A DNA stretch of 36,035 bases from positions 1 to 36,035 of the forward strand of contig JAKSLM010000027.1 of NCBI GenBank assembly GCA_024401225.1. Reading direction: 5' to 3'. This document shows, one piece after another, positions 1 to 7,949 of the stretch (position 1 is its first letter; each line of letters opens with the position of its first letter). Source of the DNA: Bacteroidaceae bacterium. Lineage in GTDB: Bacteria; Bacteroidota; Bacteroidia; Bacteroidales; Bacteroidaceae. The notes beneath the pieces were generated by a model that saw only the letters and a list, made by a program, of their open reading frames with translations, was not told where the DNA came from and ran no database searches. The translations under genes and the position numbers were made by a program.

Positions 1-1
1 T

Positions 2-1878
2 TGAGTCCACTTTAAAAAGTGGCTTTTGAGTTAAACATCTGCTCTGAAACAAAAAATCTGGGCTTCAATGCCAGACAAACAGATATTTCTGCCAAGAGCG
101 TTAAATATTCGCGAAAGACCTTCGTCGGGTCTAAAATGGCCTCCATGAGGCTATATATACGGTTGCAGACCTTTCCCAAAAGGATTGATGCCGCTTCCGT
201 AAGTGGTCTTTGATTTATTGTTGTCTGGAATAACACCAATCTGCGCAGATTCATCCACATGCAGCGATGGAAAGCCTGGAGGCGATGTCTGAACAGGCCT
301 CTGTATCGTGTCTTTCCGTTGCGTGTGTGGAAGCTGTACTGGAACATGGCAGCCTCGATGTTGTTTCTCTTGTTCTGCTCTTCTATGGGAAGGCTCTCGA
401 TCTTGCGTCTAAGCTCAGATCGTCTGACCTCCTCCTCGTTGAAATAGCGCCAAGGATGGGTGGGCTTGACATGTGAGAGGTTTACCCTCCAGTGTTTGCC
501 GACCCTCTTGTTCTCGCCAACATAGACAGCCTCCATCACCTCTCCCGTTTCAGTATCTGTGACTTTGAGATTGTCTGTCCCCGGCTCTCTGTCAAGGAGG
601 TATCTGCATCCTCCCTGCAGTTTGCTCGTAAGTAGTTCCATTCCCATGTGGAGCATAGCGAACTCACGGTTGTCGGGACTCTGATATGCACCATCAGCAT
701 AGACGTTCTTGACAAGTTGTCCCGTCACTCTCTCCGTGTTATGGACGGCATCCTCAAGGAAATGACAATCTGCAAAGGTGACGGGTTCTGTCTGTACGGA
801 CGTGATGATGCTGGGCTTGTCCTCTTCCACCGTCTCGGTGATGTTTGTTACATAGCCGGACACCTTCTGTCCGTCCTTGTCGCGGTAGGTGGCATCTGGA
901 TCATCGGGACTCTGAAGGCTGTCGCTTGACACCTTGTGCTTGTCCTTGAGTTCCACTTTGCCCTTCTCTACGACATACTGGTCATGGAACACGCGATGGA
1001 GCAGGTCATATCCTGGAGCGTCTTCCTTCAGTCGCTTGAGTACATCATATATATATGAGCCTATCTTGACGAGCCGCTGAGCCATCTCATCCTTGTTTGA
1101 GCGGTACACGGTCTTGCCGGAATCCTCACTGAGCCAGGCCTCGGCACCCTTGCGCAGCTTGGGGTTGAGCATTATCATGATACGCTCATCACGGAGTACC
1201 TTGCAGAGGGTGCGGTGTATCAGCTCATAACGGGAATACTGCGCTATATTGCTGCCGATGAGCTTGCTGTCCATGCGGACGGAGTTGCCAGATATCTTGA
1301 ATATCTTGATCTGCTCTCCAGTCACCTGCTCAAAGCAACGCTCCATCAGATTGATGCCGGTTTCCTGCTCATAGGCTGTCAGACGGCGGCCGAACAGATA
1401 GTAGGTATCTCGCGAAGGAAGCTTGTCATCCAGCATCTCCAAGCCGAGAGCCTTGCGAGCCAACAGGTCAAACTCACACTTCTCGAACAAGTCCTCATCG
1501 CTGCAGCCAAACCCTTCCTTGAGGATGCTCATTGCTACGAGAATACGGATTGAGGCATTGGGAGCACCCATCTTGGTCTCCTCGAACAATGGCCTGAAGG
1601 ATTCCTCGTCTATCTGGGACGTGACCAGCTTGAAGAACTGGTTGTGCCAGGCCTTCTCGTCGGTGTACTTCTTCTGGGCTCGCTTAGGCAAGATGTTACT
1701 TGGAGCTGTGAAGAGGTCAAGCTGTGGATTTGTATCTGTTTTGCGAAACATATCTAACCGTTAGAATTACAGTGCTAATATACAACTTTTATTCCAGATA
1801 AACAAATAATCAGACTGCTATTTGAGAGTGATAAACAAGTATTAACAATAAACTGTCCGACTTTTTAAAGTGGACTCA
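2..1878 (-). mobile_element. IS1182/IS5-like insertion sequence, complete
   Basis: A perfect 19-bp terminal inverted repeat (TGAGTCCACTTTAAAAAGT at 2-20, its complement at 1860-1878) encloses a single intact transposase gene on the minus strand. The transposase stop codon lies inside the left repeat, so the element has almost no non-coding sequence at that end. Only one base is visible outside the left end, so a target-site duplication cannot be read here. Confidence 0.88.
12..1751 (-). CDS. IS1182-family DDE transposase
   Basis: A 579-residue DDE transposase that would cut and join the ends of the flanking inverted repeats. The N-terminal part (about residues 35-130) looks like the IS1182/IS5 DUF772-type domain, with a GxPxxxxR-like stretch near residues 62-69. 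Candidate catalytic residues are Asp161 (VRMDSKLIGSN), Asp353 (VYADGAYQS) and Glu466 (NIEAAMFQ), with a Y-R-G stretch following as in the IS4/IS5 YREK region. The length fits the 450-600 residues usual for IS1182 transposases and the frame is unbroken, so it may be active. The start at 1751 is the only good Met after a gene-free 110 bp that ends in the right inverted repeat. The family call is by motif only. Confidence 0.9.
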   Translation of the reverse strand: MFRKTDTNPQLDLFTAPSNILPKRAQKKYTDEKAWHNQFFKLVTSQIDEESFRPLFEETKMGAPNASIRILVAMSILKEGFGCSDEDLFEKCEFDLLARKALGLEMLDDKLPSRDTYYLFGRRLTAYEQETGINLMERCFEQVTGEQIKIFKISGNSVRMDSKLIGSNIAQYSRYELIHRTLCKVLRDERIMIMLNPKLRKGAEAWLSEDSGKTVYRSNKDEMAQRLVKIGSYIYDVLKRLKEDAPGYDLLHRVFHDQYVVEKGKVELKDKHKVSSDSLQSPDDPDATYRDKDGQKVSGYVTNITETVEEDKPSIITSVQTEPVTFADCHFLEDAVHNTERVTGQLVKNVYADGAYQSPDNREFAMLHMGMELLTSKLQGGCRYLLDREPGTDNLKVTDTETGEVMEAVYVGENKRVGKHWRVNLSHVKPTHPWRYFNEEEVRRSELRRKIESLPIEEQNKRNNIEAAMFQYSFHTRNGKTRYRGLFRHRLQAFHRCMWMNLRRLVLFQTTINQRPLTEAASILLGKVCNRIYSLMEAILDPTKVFREYLTLLAEISVCLALKPRFFVSEQMFNSKATF

Positions 1879-1920
1879 GTAATTCAACTTTCGCAAGTTT
1901 CCAACTTGCTCTCGTTGAAA

Positions 1921-2040
1921 GTGAAGAGTGAAGAACGAAGAGTGAAGAATGCAAATTGCACGGCTTATAATTCTCCTCTAAATGAAGAGTAATGAGTGTG
2001 CGTATTCCCATTCTTCACTCTTCACTCTTCGTTCTTCACT
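1921..2040. repeat. Inverted repeat of GTGAAGAGTGAAGAACG-type units
   Basis: The left arm (1921-1950) is made of GAAGAGTGAAGAA units and the right arm (2010-2040) is its complement in shuffled unit order, so it can fold into an imperfect long hairpin around about 60 bp. Short AG-rich repeats of this kind are a common intergenic texture in Prevotella-like genomes. No gene ends close to it, so it is not a clear terminator. Confidence 0.6.
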
Positions 2041-2410
2041 TACAAGTTGAGCATGCGTTATCGCGAAGCGCTTTCATAGAAAGAAACTTGTATTAAGTAA
2101 TTAAGTGCAAAGTAACGAAATATTTTCGTAATTACCAAACATTCCCTTCAATTTTTCATCTCCACGCACTTCTATCTTCTTTCTCTTTGGATGCCACCTT
2201 ATTTCATCTCTCACAGATTACGGCGATTATGCAGATGTATGTTAGTAGAGTGTTAGTAGGGTGTTTGCTAAACTCCCTACTATGATATCGCTGTACTAAT
2301 CAGTTGGTTGTACGATATTAGTAGGGTGTAGGGTGTTTTTGTCGTGAAATTGCATATTGATGTGTATTGTTCGAATCGTTTCCTTCAAGGATATATTGCT
2401 CGATCAACCA

Positions 2411-2520
2411 CCGTGCAAGGAGTAAACAAAGTCCTAGTAAGAAGTTGGCCGATTCCTTGCAAGGAGTTGGCGATGTCCTTGCAAGGAGTTAATGAAATCC
2501 TTGCAAGGAGTTTCGTGATG
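2411..2520. repeat. 22-bp tandem array with CCTTGCAAGG palindrome, set 1
   Basis: Five units with an exact 22-bp period start at 2411, 2433, 2455, 2477 and 2499. The last three contain the perfect 10-bp palindrome CCTTGCAAGG followed by AGTT; the first two are degenerate (CCGTGCAAGG, CCTAGTAAGA). The remaining 8 bp of each unit vary. Twenty-two bp is about two helical turns, so the palindromes lie on one face of the DNA. A second set with the same period is at 33791-33856. Confidence 0.85.
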
Positions 2521-2646
2521 TTGATGATAGTCGGCGAACGGAGATGAACAATTTCTAGCGATTGCAATCAGTATCACCTATTTACCTATCTTTTTATGTC
2601 GTTTTGAGTTTTTTTTGTGATGAAATGATGTTTTTCTGCAATTATG

Positions 2647-2679
2647 TTGTTTTTATTTGCAAATAAATCTATATCTTTG
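2647..2679 (+). promoter_or_regulatory. Bacteroidetes-type promoter for the short peptide gene
   Basis: A TTG box (2647-2649) and TATCTTTG (2672-2679) are separated by 22 bp, matching the Bacteroidetes TTTG/TAnnTTTG promoter. Transcription would start near 2686, about 70 bases before the peptide start codon. Confidence 0.6.
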
Positions 2680-2754
2680 CAGCAGAATATTTGAGAACTA
2701 TTGCAATTAATCAAAAGTGTTTGATTTGGTAAAAACTAAAAACATATAATCATT

Positions 2755-2901
2755 ATGAAGAAGAATTATTCAGCACCACAGATTCGCGTACGCAATGTAG
2801 CTTTGAGCATTAATTGCTTGTCTGGTAATAATGCAAAGGCGCGTTTCGCTCCTGCTCCAGCAGAGCCAACAGATGATATCTGGGGTAACTCGGAAGATTA
2901 G
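2755..2901 (+). CDS. Short 48-residue peptide, unknown function
   Basis: A 48-residue reading frame beginning MKKNYSAPQIRV and ending in an acidic tail (DDIWGNSED). It sits alone between a good promoter (2647-2679) and a strong terminator hairpin (2928-2966), which is the main reason to call it a gene. The MKK-Y-xP-x-I/V opening resembles the many unnamed short peptides of Prevotella and Bacteroides. It has one Cys-Leu-Ser-Gly stretch at residues 21-24 and an Ala/Pro-rich segment (residues 32-38), and no hydrophobic signal peptide or membrane segment. A precursor-peptide role is possible but no maturation gene lies nearby, so I do not assign it. Confidence 0.6.
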   Translation: MKKNYSAPQIRVRNVALSINCLSGNNAKARFAPAPAEPTDDIWGNSED

Positions 2902-2927
2902 TAGTATATACTTCATTACATGGTGCG

Positions 2928-2966
2928 AACAAACAGCCTCGACCTGCATGGTCGGGGCTGTTTGTT
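2928..2966 (+). terminator. Rho-independent terminator after the short peptide
   Basis: A 17-bp stem (2928-2944 with 2950-2966, one G-T pair) closes a 5-base loop, and the right arm runs into a T-rich end. It isolates the peptide gene from the GH43 promoter that begins at 3010. Confidence 0.8.
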
Positions 2967-3009
2967 TACACCTTATTATATATAAAGAGGAAACTTTTTC
3001 ATGCTTTTC

Positions 3010-3040
3010 TTGCTAGTGTCAGAATTATGTCGTAATTTTG
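3010..3040 (+). promoter_or_regulatory. Bacteroidetes-type promoter for the GH43 gene
   Basis: TTG (3010-3012), a 20-bp spacer and TAATTTTG (3033-3040) predict transcription from about 3047. This rules out the in-frame ATG at 3001 and supports the start at 3088. Confidence 0.7.
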
Positions 3041-3087
3041 TGGCAAATATAAACATGACGACTTTATATACTAATATCAAACTACGT

Positions 3088-4692
3088 ATGAAAAAAATTA
3101 TTGCGCTACTTATGTTGCTTGTGAGCATCTGTGCTGATGCACAAGTGAAGAATCCGTTTATCTGGGCTGATTGCCCTGATCCTGACATCATCCGCGTGGA
3201 TGACTACTACTACCTGGTGAGCACTACGATGCATGTGTTCCCTGGAGGTCCGATAATGAGAAGTAAGGACCTGGCTCACTGGGAGACGGTGTCGTACCTC
3301 TTCGATGAGATCAAGGATACTCCTCGCTACGACTTACAGGAGGGTACTGTATATGGACGCGGACAGTGGGCCACTTCGCTCCGTTATCACAAGGGCACGT
3401 TCTGGGCTCTGTTTGTGGCTAACGACGATCCACACAAGAGTATGGTGTTCAAGACTGATGACCCAGCAAAGGGATGGAAGCTCCATTCGCGCTTGCCTGC
3501 TTACCACGACTCATCGCTCTTCTTCGATGATGACGATCGCGTGTACGTGTTCTCGGGTAGCGGCAACATCAGCCTCGTAGAGCTCAATGCCGACCTCACA
3601 GCTGAGAAGCCAGGTGGCATCCGCAAGCGCCTCGAACTGAAGGGACAGCCTCGCGGACTGCATGAGGGTAGCCGTGTGATAAAGCACGACGGCATGTACT
3701 ACCTGTTCTGCATCGCATGGCCTAACACTGGTCGTGAGGAGATTTGCTACCGAAGTAAGAATATCGAGGGCCCATACGAGTCGCGCGTGATGCTGAAGAG
3801 TGACTTCGGCGGTTTCTCACTCGCTGGTCAGGGTACTATCGTGGATGGTAAGCATGGTGAGTGGTATGGCGTCATCTTCCAGGATCGCAATGGTATAGGA
3901 CGTGTGCTCACGCTCGAACCATGTACTTGGGTGGATGGTTGGCCTATGCTCGGAGGTGTGGACTGGACCAATCCTCAGACTGATGCCAGCAGCGGTCAGC
4001 TCTCTACGTTCGCTTTCAATGGCAAGATTCCTGAGGTGGTAGATCTCCACTTGGATTGCGAATGCCACAAGACTCCTGCTCATGCCACTATCACAAAGGA
4101 CTACCAGTGGAATCACAATGTGATAAAGGAGGGCATCACTACAGCTTCCGGTTCGCTCACTTTGCCAGGCGAATGGGTTAAACTCACTACTCAGGCTACT
4201 GCAAAGTCAATATACGATGCTCGCAACACCATCACTTGGCGCACATGGGGACCAACGTGTGCTGACACTATCACCATCGATGCTCGCAAGATGAAGGATG
4301 GCGATGTGACAGGTCTGGCTGCATTCAACGGTGATTCTGGTTTGCTTTCGCTCCGCAAGGAGGGTAAGGATACTTACCTCGTGTTCAGCGAGGAGAACGT
4401 GGCTCTCACCAACGACACTAAGGCAATCACGGATGTGACTTACAAGGAGGTGGAGCGCATCAAGGTCCCTGCTTCGAAGCTTGGTGCTGTTCGCATGGTG
4501 ATGACTGGCGACTTCAATCCTAACCGCGACATCGCAAACTTCTACTATAGCCTGGATGGCAAGAAGTATCAGCAGATAGGTGGTGACTACAAGATGCGTT
4601 TCGACTATCGCCGCCTCTTCATGGGTTCACGCTACGCTGCCTACTACTACTCAACCAAAGCTACTGGCGGTACTGTAACCATCAAGTTGTAG
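3088..4692 (+). CDS. Secreted GH43 glycoside hydrolase (beta-xylosidase/arabinofuranosidase type)
   Basis: A 534-residue secreted glycoside hydrolase expected to release xylose or arabinose from hemicellulose side chains or oligosaccharides by inversion. Residues 1-18 form a signal peptide (cleavage near ADA-Q). The five-bladed GH43 propeller spans about 20-310, with likely general base Asp31 (CPDPDIIR), pKa-tuning Asp141 (YHDSSLFF) and general acid Glu193 (LHEGSRV). The remaining ~200 residues look like the C-terminal beta-sandwich of GH43 subfamily 12-like enzymes. The start at 3088 is chosen because an upstream in-frame ATG at 3001 precedes the promoter and has no signal peptide. It is monocistronic and lies near a GH5 and a hybrid sensor, as in a polysaccharide utilisation locus. 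The exact substrate cannot be read from sequence. Confidence 0.88.
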   Translation: MKKIIALLMLLVSICADAQVKNPFIWADCPDPDIIRVDDYYYLVSTTMHVFPGGPIMRSKDLAHWETVSYLFDEIKDTPRYDLQEGTVYGRGQWATSLRYHKGTFWALFVANDDPHKSMVFKTDDPAKGWKLHSRLPAYHDSSLFFDDDDRVYVFSGSGNISLVELNADLTAEKPGGIRKRLELKGQPRGLHEGSRVIKHDGMYYLFCIAWPNTGREEICYRSKNIEGPYESRVMLKSDFGGFSLAGQGTIVDGKHGEWYGVIFQDRNGIGRVLTLEPCTWVDGWPMLGGVDWTNPQTDASSGQLSTFAFNGKIPEVVDLHLDCECHKTPAHATITKDYQWNHNVIKEGITTASGSLTLPGEWVKLTTQATAKSIYDARNTITWRTWGPTCADTITIDARKMKDGDVTGLAAFNGDSGLLSLRKEGKDTYLVFSEENVALTNDTKAITDVTYKEVERIKVPASKLGAVRMVMTGDFNPNRDIANFYYSLDGKKYQQIGGDYKMRFDYRRLFMGSRYAAYYYSTKATGGTVTIKL

Positions 4693-4768
4693 TCGCCGTT
4701 TTATACAAAAACATTAAATACAGCTTTGTTTGCCAGAGTCTCGTACGGATGTATGTAATTCTTTTATA

Positions 4769-4908
4769 ACGTAAATGCCCGTGAATGTCCCGCGAACCTT
4801 TAGTTCGGCGTAGCCAATTATTCCGTAAATTTTATTTTGTTCACTAGAAAAAGCAATTTACGATTAAATTGGCTACGCCCAGCTAAAGGGTCACGGGCTA
4901 ATTTACGT
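4769..4908. repeat. Long imperfect inverted repeat downstream of GH43
   Basis: The arms 4769-4831 and 4855-4908 are largely complementary (TAGCCAATTA against TAAATTGGCTA, CTTTAG against CTAAAG, CCCGTGA against TCACGGG) around a ~24-base loop. The rest of 4693-5127 holds no gene. The arm is followed by GCCGAAGGCAAAAA (4911-4924), a motif that recurs at 35444-35457. It could be a remnant MITE or a processing/termination hairpin. Confidence 0.6.
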
Positions 4909-5029
4909 ATGCCGAAGGCAAAAAAGAAAGGAAATTAAACGTACAGAATTATTTGGTTCAACTTTCGCATGTGTAAACCCAAAAAACGAATGATAAATAT
5001 AGGCGCAAAGTTGCGCTAATGTTTCATCT

Positions 5030-5069
5030 TACCCCCGTAAATGTAGTAAATGTTGCATTTATGGGGGTA
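5030..5069. other. Stable hairpin with CCCCC/GGGGG stem
   Basis: A 14-bp stem (5030-5043 with 5056-5069, one wobble pair) closes a 12-base loop. It is flanked on both sides by GTTTCA but has no T-run, so it does not look like a standard terminator. It lies just upstream of the candidate small RNA promoter. Confidence 0.45.
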
Positions 5070-5127
5070 TGTTTCAAAAATTAAAGAGGGAGAAACAAAT
5101 TAGATATAGGTTGTGAGGGAAAGTACG

Positions 5128-5135
5128 TACCTTTG
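5128..5135 (+). promoter_or_regulatory. -7 box TACCTTTG ahead of candidate small RNA
   Basis: TACCTTTG is a perfect match to the Bacteroidetes TAnnTTTG box. No well-spaced TTG partner is present upstream. The predicted start, near 5141, falls at the first hairpin of the candidate RNA. Confidence 0.5.
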
Positions 5136-5138
5136 CAA

Positions 5139-5342
5139 CGCAGATCAGAAAAACAAGGATCTGCGACATATCCATTTAATAGGTTAATAAGTTAGGTTAA
5201 TAGTTTAGATTTATTATTTCAAGTGAGATACTCGTTATCTCAACACGAAAACGTTATCATCCTTTGGGAAAAGTATGGTAATAGTTAGATAGGTTATTTT
5301 TCTTCAATATGGGTTCGCAGTGATTGCGGACCCTTTGTTTTT
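5139..5342 (+). ncRNA. Candidate ~200-nt structured small RNA
   Basis: The stretch has a promoter box at its start, four potential hairpins and a terminator at its end, and no open reading frame. Stems: CGCAGATC (5139-5146) with GATCTGCG (5158-5165); TGAGAT with ATCTCA around 5225-5242; TTATCAT with ATGGTAA around 5255-5281; and the terminator GGGTTCGCA (5311-5319) with TGCGGACCC (5325-5333), followed by TTTGTTTTT. It could be a stand-alone RNA or the terminated leader of the GH5 gene that starts 130 bases later. I cannot tie it to a known family; a Bacteroidales 6S-like or Bacteroidales-1-like RNA is worth testing. Confidence 0.5.
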
Positions 5343-5470
5343 GCCTATAAGCGCTGAAAAGGTCCAATTAATGTGGGAGTGGAGTGCAAATGTTACAAAT
5401 TTGAAAAGATAATGCTCAATTGTTGTATGATAATTGGGAAGAAAGTTGTTAATTTGCATACTGAAACAAA

Positions 5471-7303
5471 ATGCTACTTAAAAACAATCACAAGAAAATG
5501 TTTAGGAAAATCTTTTTAATCGTAATGCTTGCATGTACTGGAGTCGCTATGGCCCAGTCGACATTCAAGGATCTCAGACCACTGCATGTGGATGGCAACC
5601 AACTGTGCGACGATGCCGGCAATAGGGTAGTGCTGCACGGTGTGATGGACACTCCAAACCCTTATTTCAACAGTTACCGATGGTACAACCCTTGGGGAGG
5701 ACAGGGCTCGATGGAGAGCAACTATAGGTCGTGCATCACATATTTCGACAAACTGTTTACCGCAATCACAGACCATAAGCAGGGTGCATACTGCAATCTG
5801 TTTCGTCTGCATCTGGATCCATGCTGGACCAACGATCCATCGAAACATTCGGATGGTGAACATGACATCAGCGCCTATTCGGGTGCCCGACTCAGCACAT
5901 ACATGAAGACTCTGTTCTGGAAGATAGCAGAGAAGGGACTGGGGCATGGTCTCTACATCATCATGCGTCCACCTGGCGTTTGCCCAGAGAAGATTCAAGT
6001 GGGCGATGCCTATCAGAAGTACCTCATTGATGTGTGGGATCGCGTCTCGAAGAACGATTCGATACAGAAGTATGCAGGCTACGTGAGTATCGAGCTTGCC
6101 AACGAGCCAAGAACCTGCCTTGATGCAAAGGGAGGACAGTCGGATACGGCTCTCCGCGATTTCTTCCAACCAGTAGTGGATAAGATTCGTGCTAATGGCT
6201 TCAAGGGCATCATCCTCGTGCCAGGTGCTGGTTATCAGTCGAGCTATGCTTCGTATGCCAAGTATCCTATCATAGACGAAAACTATGGTTTTGCGGTGCA
6301 TAACTACTCAGGATGGTACGACTGCTCGGATGACCATTGCGATCCTACCAATGCTATCAAGAAGTTTGCTGCACAGGTGCCAGTCATCGGAACCAATCCT
6401 ATCGTGATAACTGAGGTGGACTGGAGCCCGCTGCGTATGCCGCTCGAGTTTGATCATGTCAACGAGTGGGGACAGAATGTGTATAAGAACTATGGTACTT
6501 GGGCCACAGGTTCGACCTCGAAGTGGGGCAAGGCTTACCGTGCCATTCTCGATCACTTCGGCAACGTAGGCATGACGCTTACCGGTACGGGTGACTACAT
6601 CAATATAGATAGGTATATAAACAATAAGAAGGTGGAACCTGCCTTCATGGATAGGGACAATCCTGATGAAGCATGCGGCGTGACTTGCTTCAAGTGGTAC
6701 GAGGAGTTTTACAAGGTCAACTATCCAAGTGCTGAGCGCTATCAGTATCAGTCGATACCTGAGGATCCGTTTGAGCGCACGAATGGATGGTTCAATGATC
6801 ACATCCTCTTTGAGAATACGGCATCTCATGCAAAGTCTGTGTCGACCGTAAAGGTCATTGCAAACGGATGTGTAGGCTGGCGCTTTGATGATCCTGAGGG
6901 AGTCGACCTTTCGGGCTACAAGAGCGTTACGTTCAATCTGGCTCGCAATGGTGCAAAGGGCGCAGAACTCCGCATCTATGACAACTCGTACAATGCTAAC
7001 TTCTGGGACGATCACCTTACCATCAACATGGCTGGTCAGAAGACTGCTACCATCGATCTGCAGAACATGGTAAGCGATGCCGGAAAGGCGATGGACCCTG
7101 CACACATCCGCATAGCATGCTTCTACAATGGAGGTGCAGAGCAGACCTTCTACATCAGAGACGTAGAGTTTGAAGCCGATCCTACTGCTGTGGATAAGGT
7201 TGCTGCCGATGTCAAGCGTGCAAGCAAGGTGTTGCGCAAGGGTAGTGTAGTGGTTCGCAATGGCGAGAAGGAATACAACATCAACGGTGCGCGTGCAAAA
7301 TAA
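5471..7303 (+). CDS. Secreted GH5 glycoside hydrolase with C-terminal sandwich and tail
   Basis: A 610-residue retaining endo-glycanase of family GH5 (clan A TIM barrel), likely acting on beta-linked glucan, mannan or xylan outside the inner membrane. A signal peptide covers residues 1-29; an alternative start at 5498 (Met10) gives the same mature protein. The barrel spans about 40-420, with acid/base Glu212 in LANEPR, nucleophile Glu315 in VITEVDW and His277 in AVHNYSGW. Residues ~450-575 look like a galactose-binding-type beta-sandwich. The last 40 residues, with KGSVVVRNGEKEYNINGAR, resemble the short tails of Prevotella surface proteins. It follows a candidate small RNA and precedes ridA by 33 bases. 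The GH5 subfamily, and so the substrate, is uncertain. Confidence 0.87.
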   Translation: MLLKNNHKKMFRKIFLIVMLACTGVAMAQSTFKDLRPLHVDGNQLCDDAGNRVVLHGVMDTPNPYFNSYRWYNPWGGQGSMESNYRSCITYFDKLFTAITDHKQGAYCNLFRLHLDPCWTNDPSKHSDGEHDISAYSGARLSTYMKTLFWKIAEKGLGHGLYIIMRPPGVCPEKIQVGDAYQKYLIDVWDRVSKNDSIQKYAGYVSIELANEPRTCLDAKGGQSDTALRDFFQPVVDKIRANGFKGIILVPGAGYQSSYASYAKYPIIDENYGFAVHNYSGWYDCSDDHCDPTNAIKKFAAQVPVIGTNPIVITEVDWSPLRMPLEFDHVNEWGQNVYKNYGTWATGSTSKWGKAYRAILDHFGNVGMTLTGTGDYINIDRYINNKKVEPAFMDRDNPDEACGVTCFKWYEEFYKVNYPSAERYQYQSIPEDPFERTNGWFNDHILFENTASHAKSVSTVKVIANGCVGWRFDDPEGVDLSGYKSVTFNLARNGAKGAELRIYDNSYNANFWDDHLTINMAGQKTATIDLQNMVSDAGKAMDPAHIRIACFYNGGAEQTFYIRDVEFEADPTAVDKVAADVKRASKVLRKGSVVVRNGEKEYNINGARAK

Positions 7304-7336
7304 TACTCATCACTCATTTAATCAAAAAAAAACATC

Positions 7337-7714
7337 ATGAACAATCCTATTTCAACAAAGAATGCTCCAGCAGCAATCGGTCCTTATAGCCAGGCTATAG
7401 AGGCAAATGGTACAGTATACGTAAGCGGTCAGCTTCCTATCGACCCTGCTACAGGTGAGTTTGCCGTAGGCGGAATCAAGGCTGAGGCTCTTCAGTCGCT
7501 CACAAACATCAAGAACATCCTCGCAGAGGCTGGCATGACTATGCAGAACGTGGTTAAGGTGACTGTGCTCCTTGCTGATATCAACGATTTTGCTGCTGTC
7601 AATGAAGTATATGCTGAGTGCTTCAGCGCTCCATTCCCTGCTCGCAGCGCTTTCGCTGTAAAGTCGCTCCCAAAGGGTGCTAACATCGAGATCGAAGCTA
7701 TCGCTGTGAAGTAA
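7337..7714 (+). CDS. ridA: RidA/YjgF family 2-iminobutanoate/2-iminopropanoate deaminase
   Basis: A 125-residue cytoplasmic trimeric RidA protein that hydrolyses reactive enamine/imine intermediates made by PLP enzymes. The full family signature is present: GPYSQA near the N-terminus (residues 15-20), YVSGQLP at 28-34, substrate-carboxylate binding Arg103 in FPARSAFAV and Glu120 in IEIEAIAV. Length matches the family (about 125-130). It begins 33 bases after the GH5 stop with no promoter box in the gap, so it may be read through from GH5, although a housekeeping role unrelated to glycan use is more likely. A strong terminator follows at 7736. Confidence 0.95.
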   Translation: MNNPISTKNAPAAIGPYSQAIEANGTVYVSGQLPIDPATGEFAVGGIKAEALQSLTNIKNILAEAGMTMQNVVKVTVLLADINDFAAVNEVYAECFSAPFPARSAFAVKSLPKGANIEIEAIAVK

Positions 7715-7735
7715 CAGGCTTTTTTAGTAAAATAT

Positions 7736-7770
7736 AAAAAGGTGTGCTCTGTAATGGAGCACACCTTTTA
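7736..7770 (+). terminator. Terminator after ridA
   Basis: GGTGTGCTC (7741-7749) pairs perfectly with GAGCACACC (7757-7765); the stem is preceded by five A and followed by four T, so it can work in both directions. Confidence 0.88.
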
Positions 7771-7892
7771 TTGTGGTATAGTCATCTTGATTCCCGATTA
7801 TTCATCTTGATTTCCCGATTACCATAAAGGACGCATCCACCTTTTTGTCTTTCTTCTTTCTCTTTGGATGCCTCCGCTATACCGCTTATGAA

Positions 7893-7925
7893 AAAAGGAT
7901 GCATCCAAAGCGGATGCATCCTTTT
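7893..7925 (-). terminator. Terminator of the 1116-residue secreted protein gene
   Basis: AAAAGGATGCATCC (7893-7906) and GGATGCATCCTTTT (7912-7925) form a perfect 14-bp stem with a 5-base loop. On the minus strand it lies 25 bases after the stop codon and runs into T6. Confidence 0.85.
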
Positions 7926-7949
7926 GTTGTAGTATGAAGTACGATTGGA

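Larger units (their letters stand above)
1881..2646. other. Gene-free region with several short repeats
   Basis: I see no credible gene between the insertion sequence and the promoter at 2647. The stretch holds an inverted GAAGAGTGAAGAA repeat (1921-2040), a 17-mer GTTATCGCGAAGCGCTT (2057-2073) that recurs at 34594-34610, a 20-mer CTTCTTTCTCTTTGGATGCC (2176-2195) that recurs at 7853-7872, copies of TTAGTAG followed by GTGT in 2236-2335, and the 22-bp repeat array at 2411-2520. Confidence 0.6.

Noticed and set aside
2344-2547. Plus-strand 67-residue frame across the 22-bp repeat array
   Set aside because: It is created by repeats whose period is not a multiple of three; no promoter or family resemblance.
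3001-3087. Upstream in-frame extension of the GH43 gene
   Set aside because: It precedes and overlaps the promoter (3010-3040) and would bury the signal peptide.
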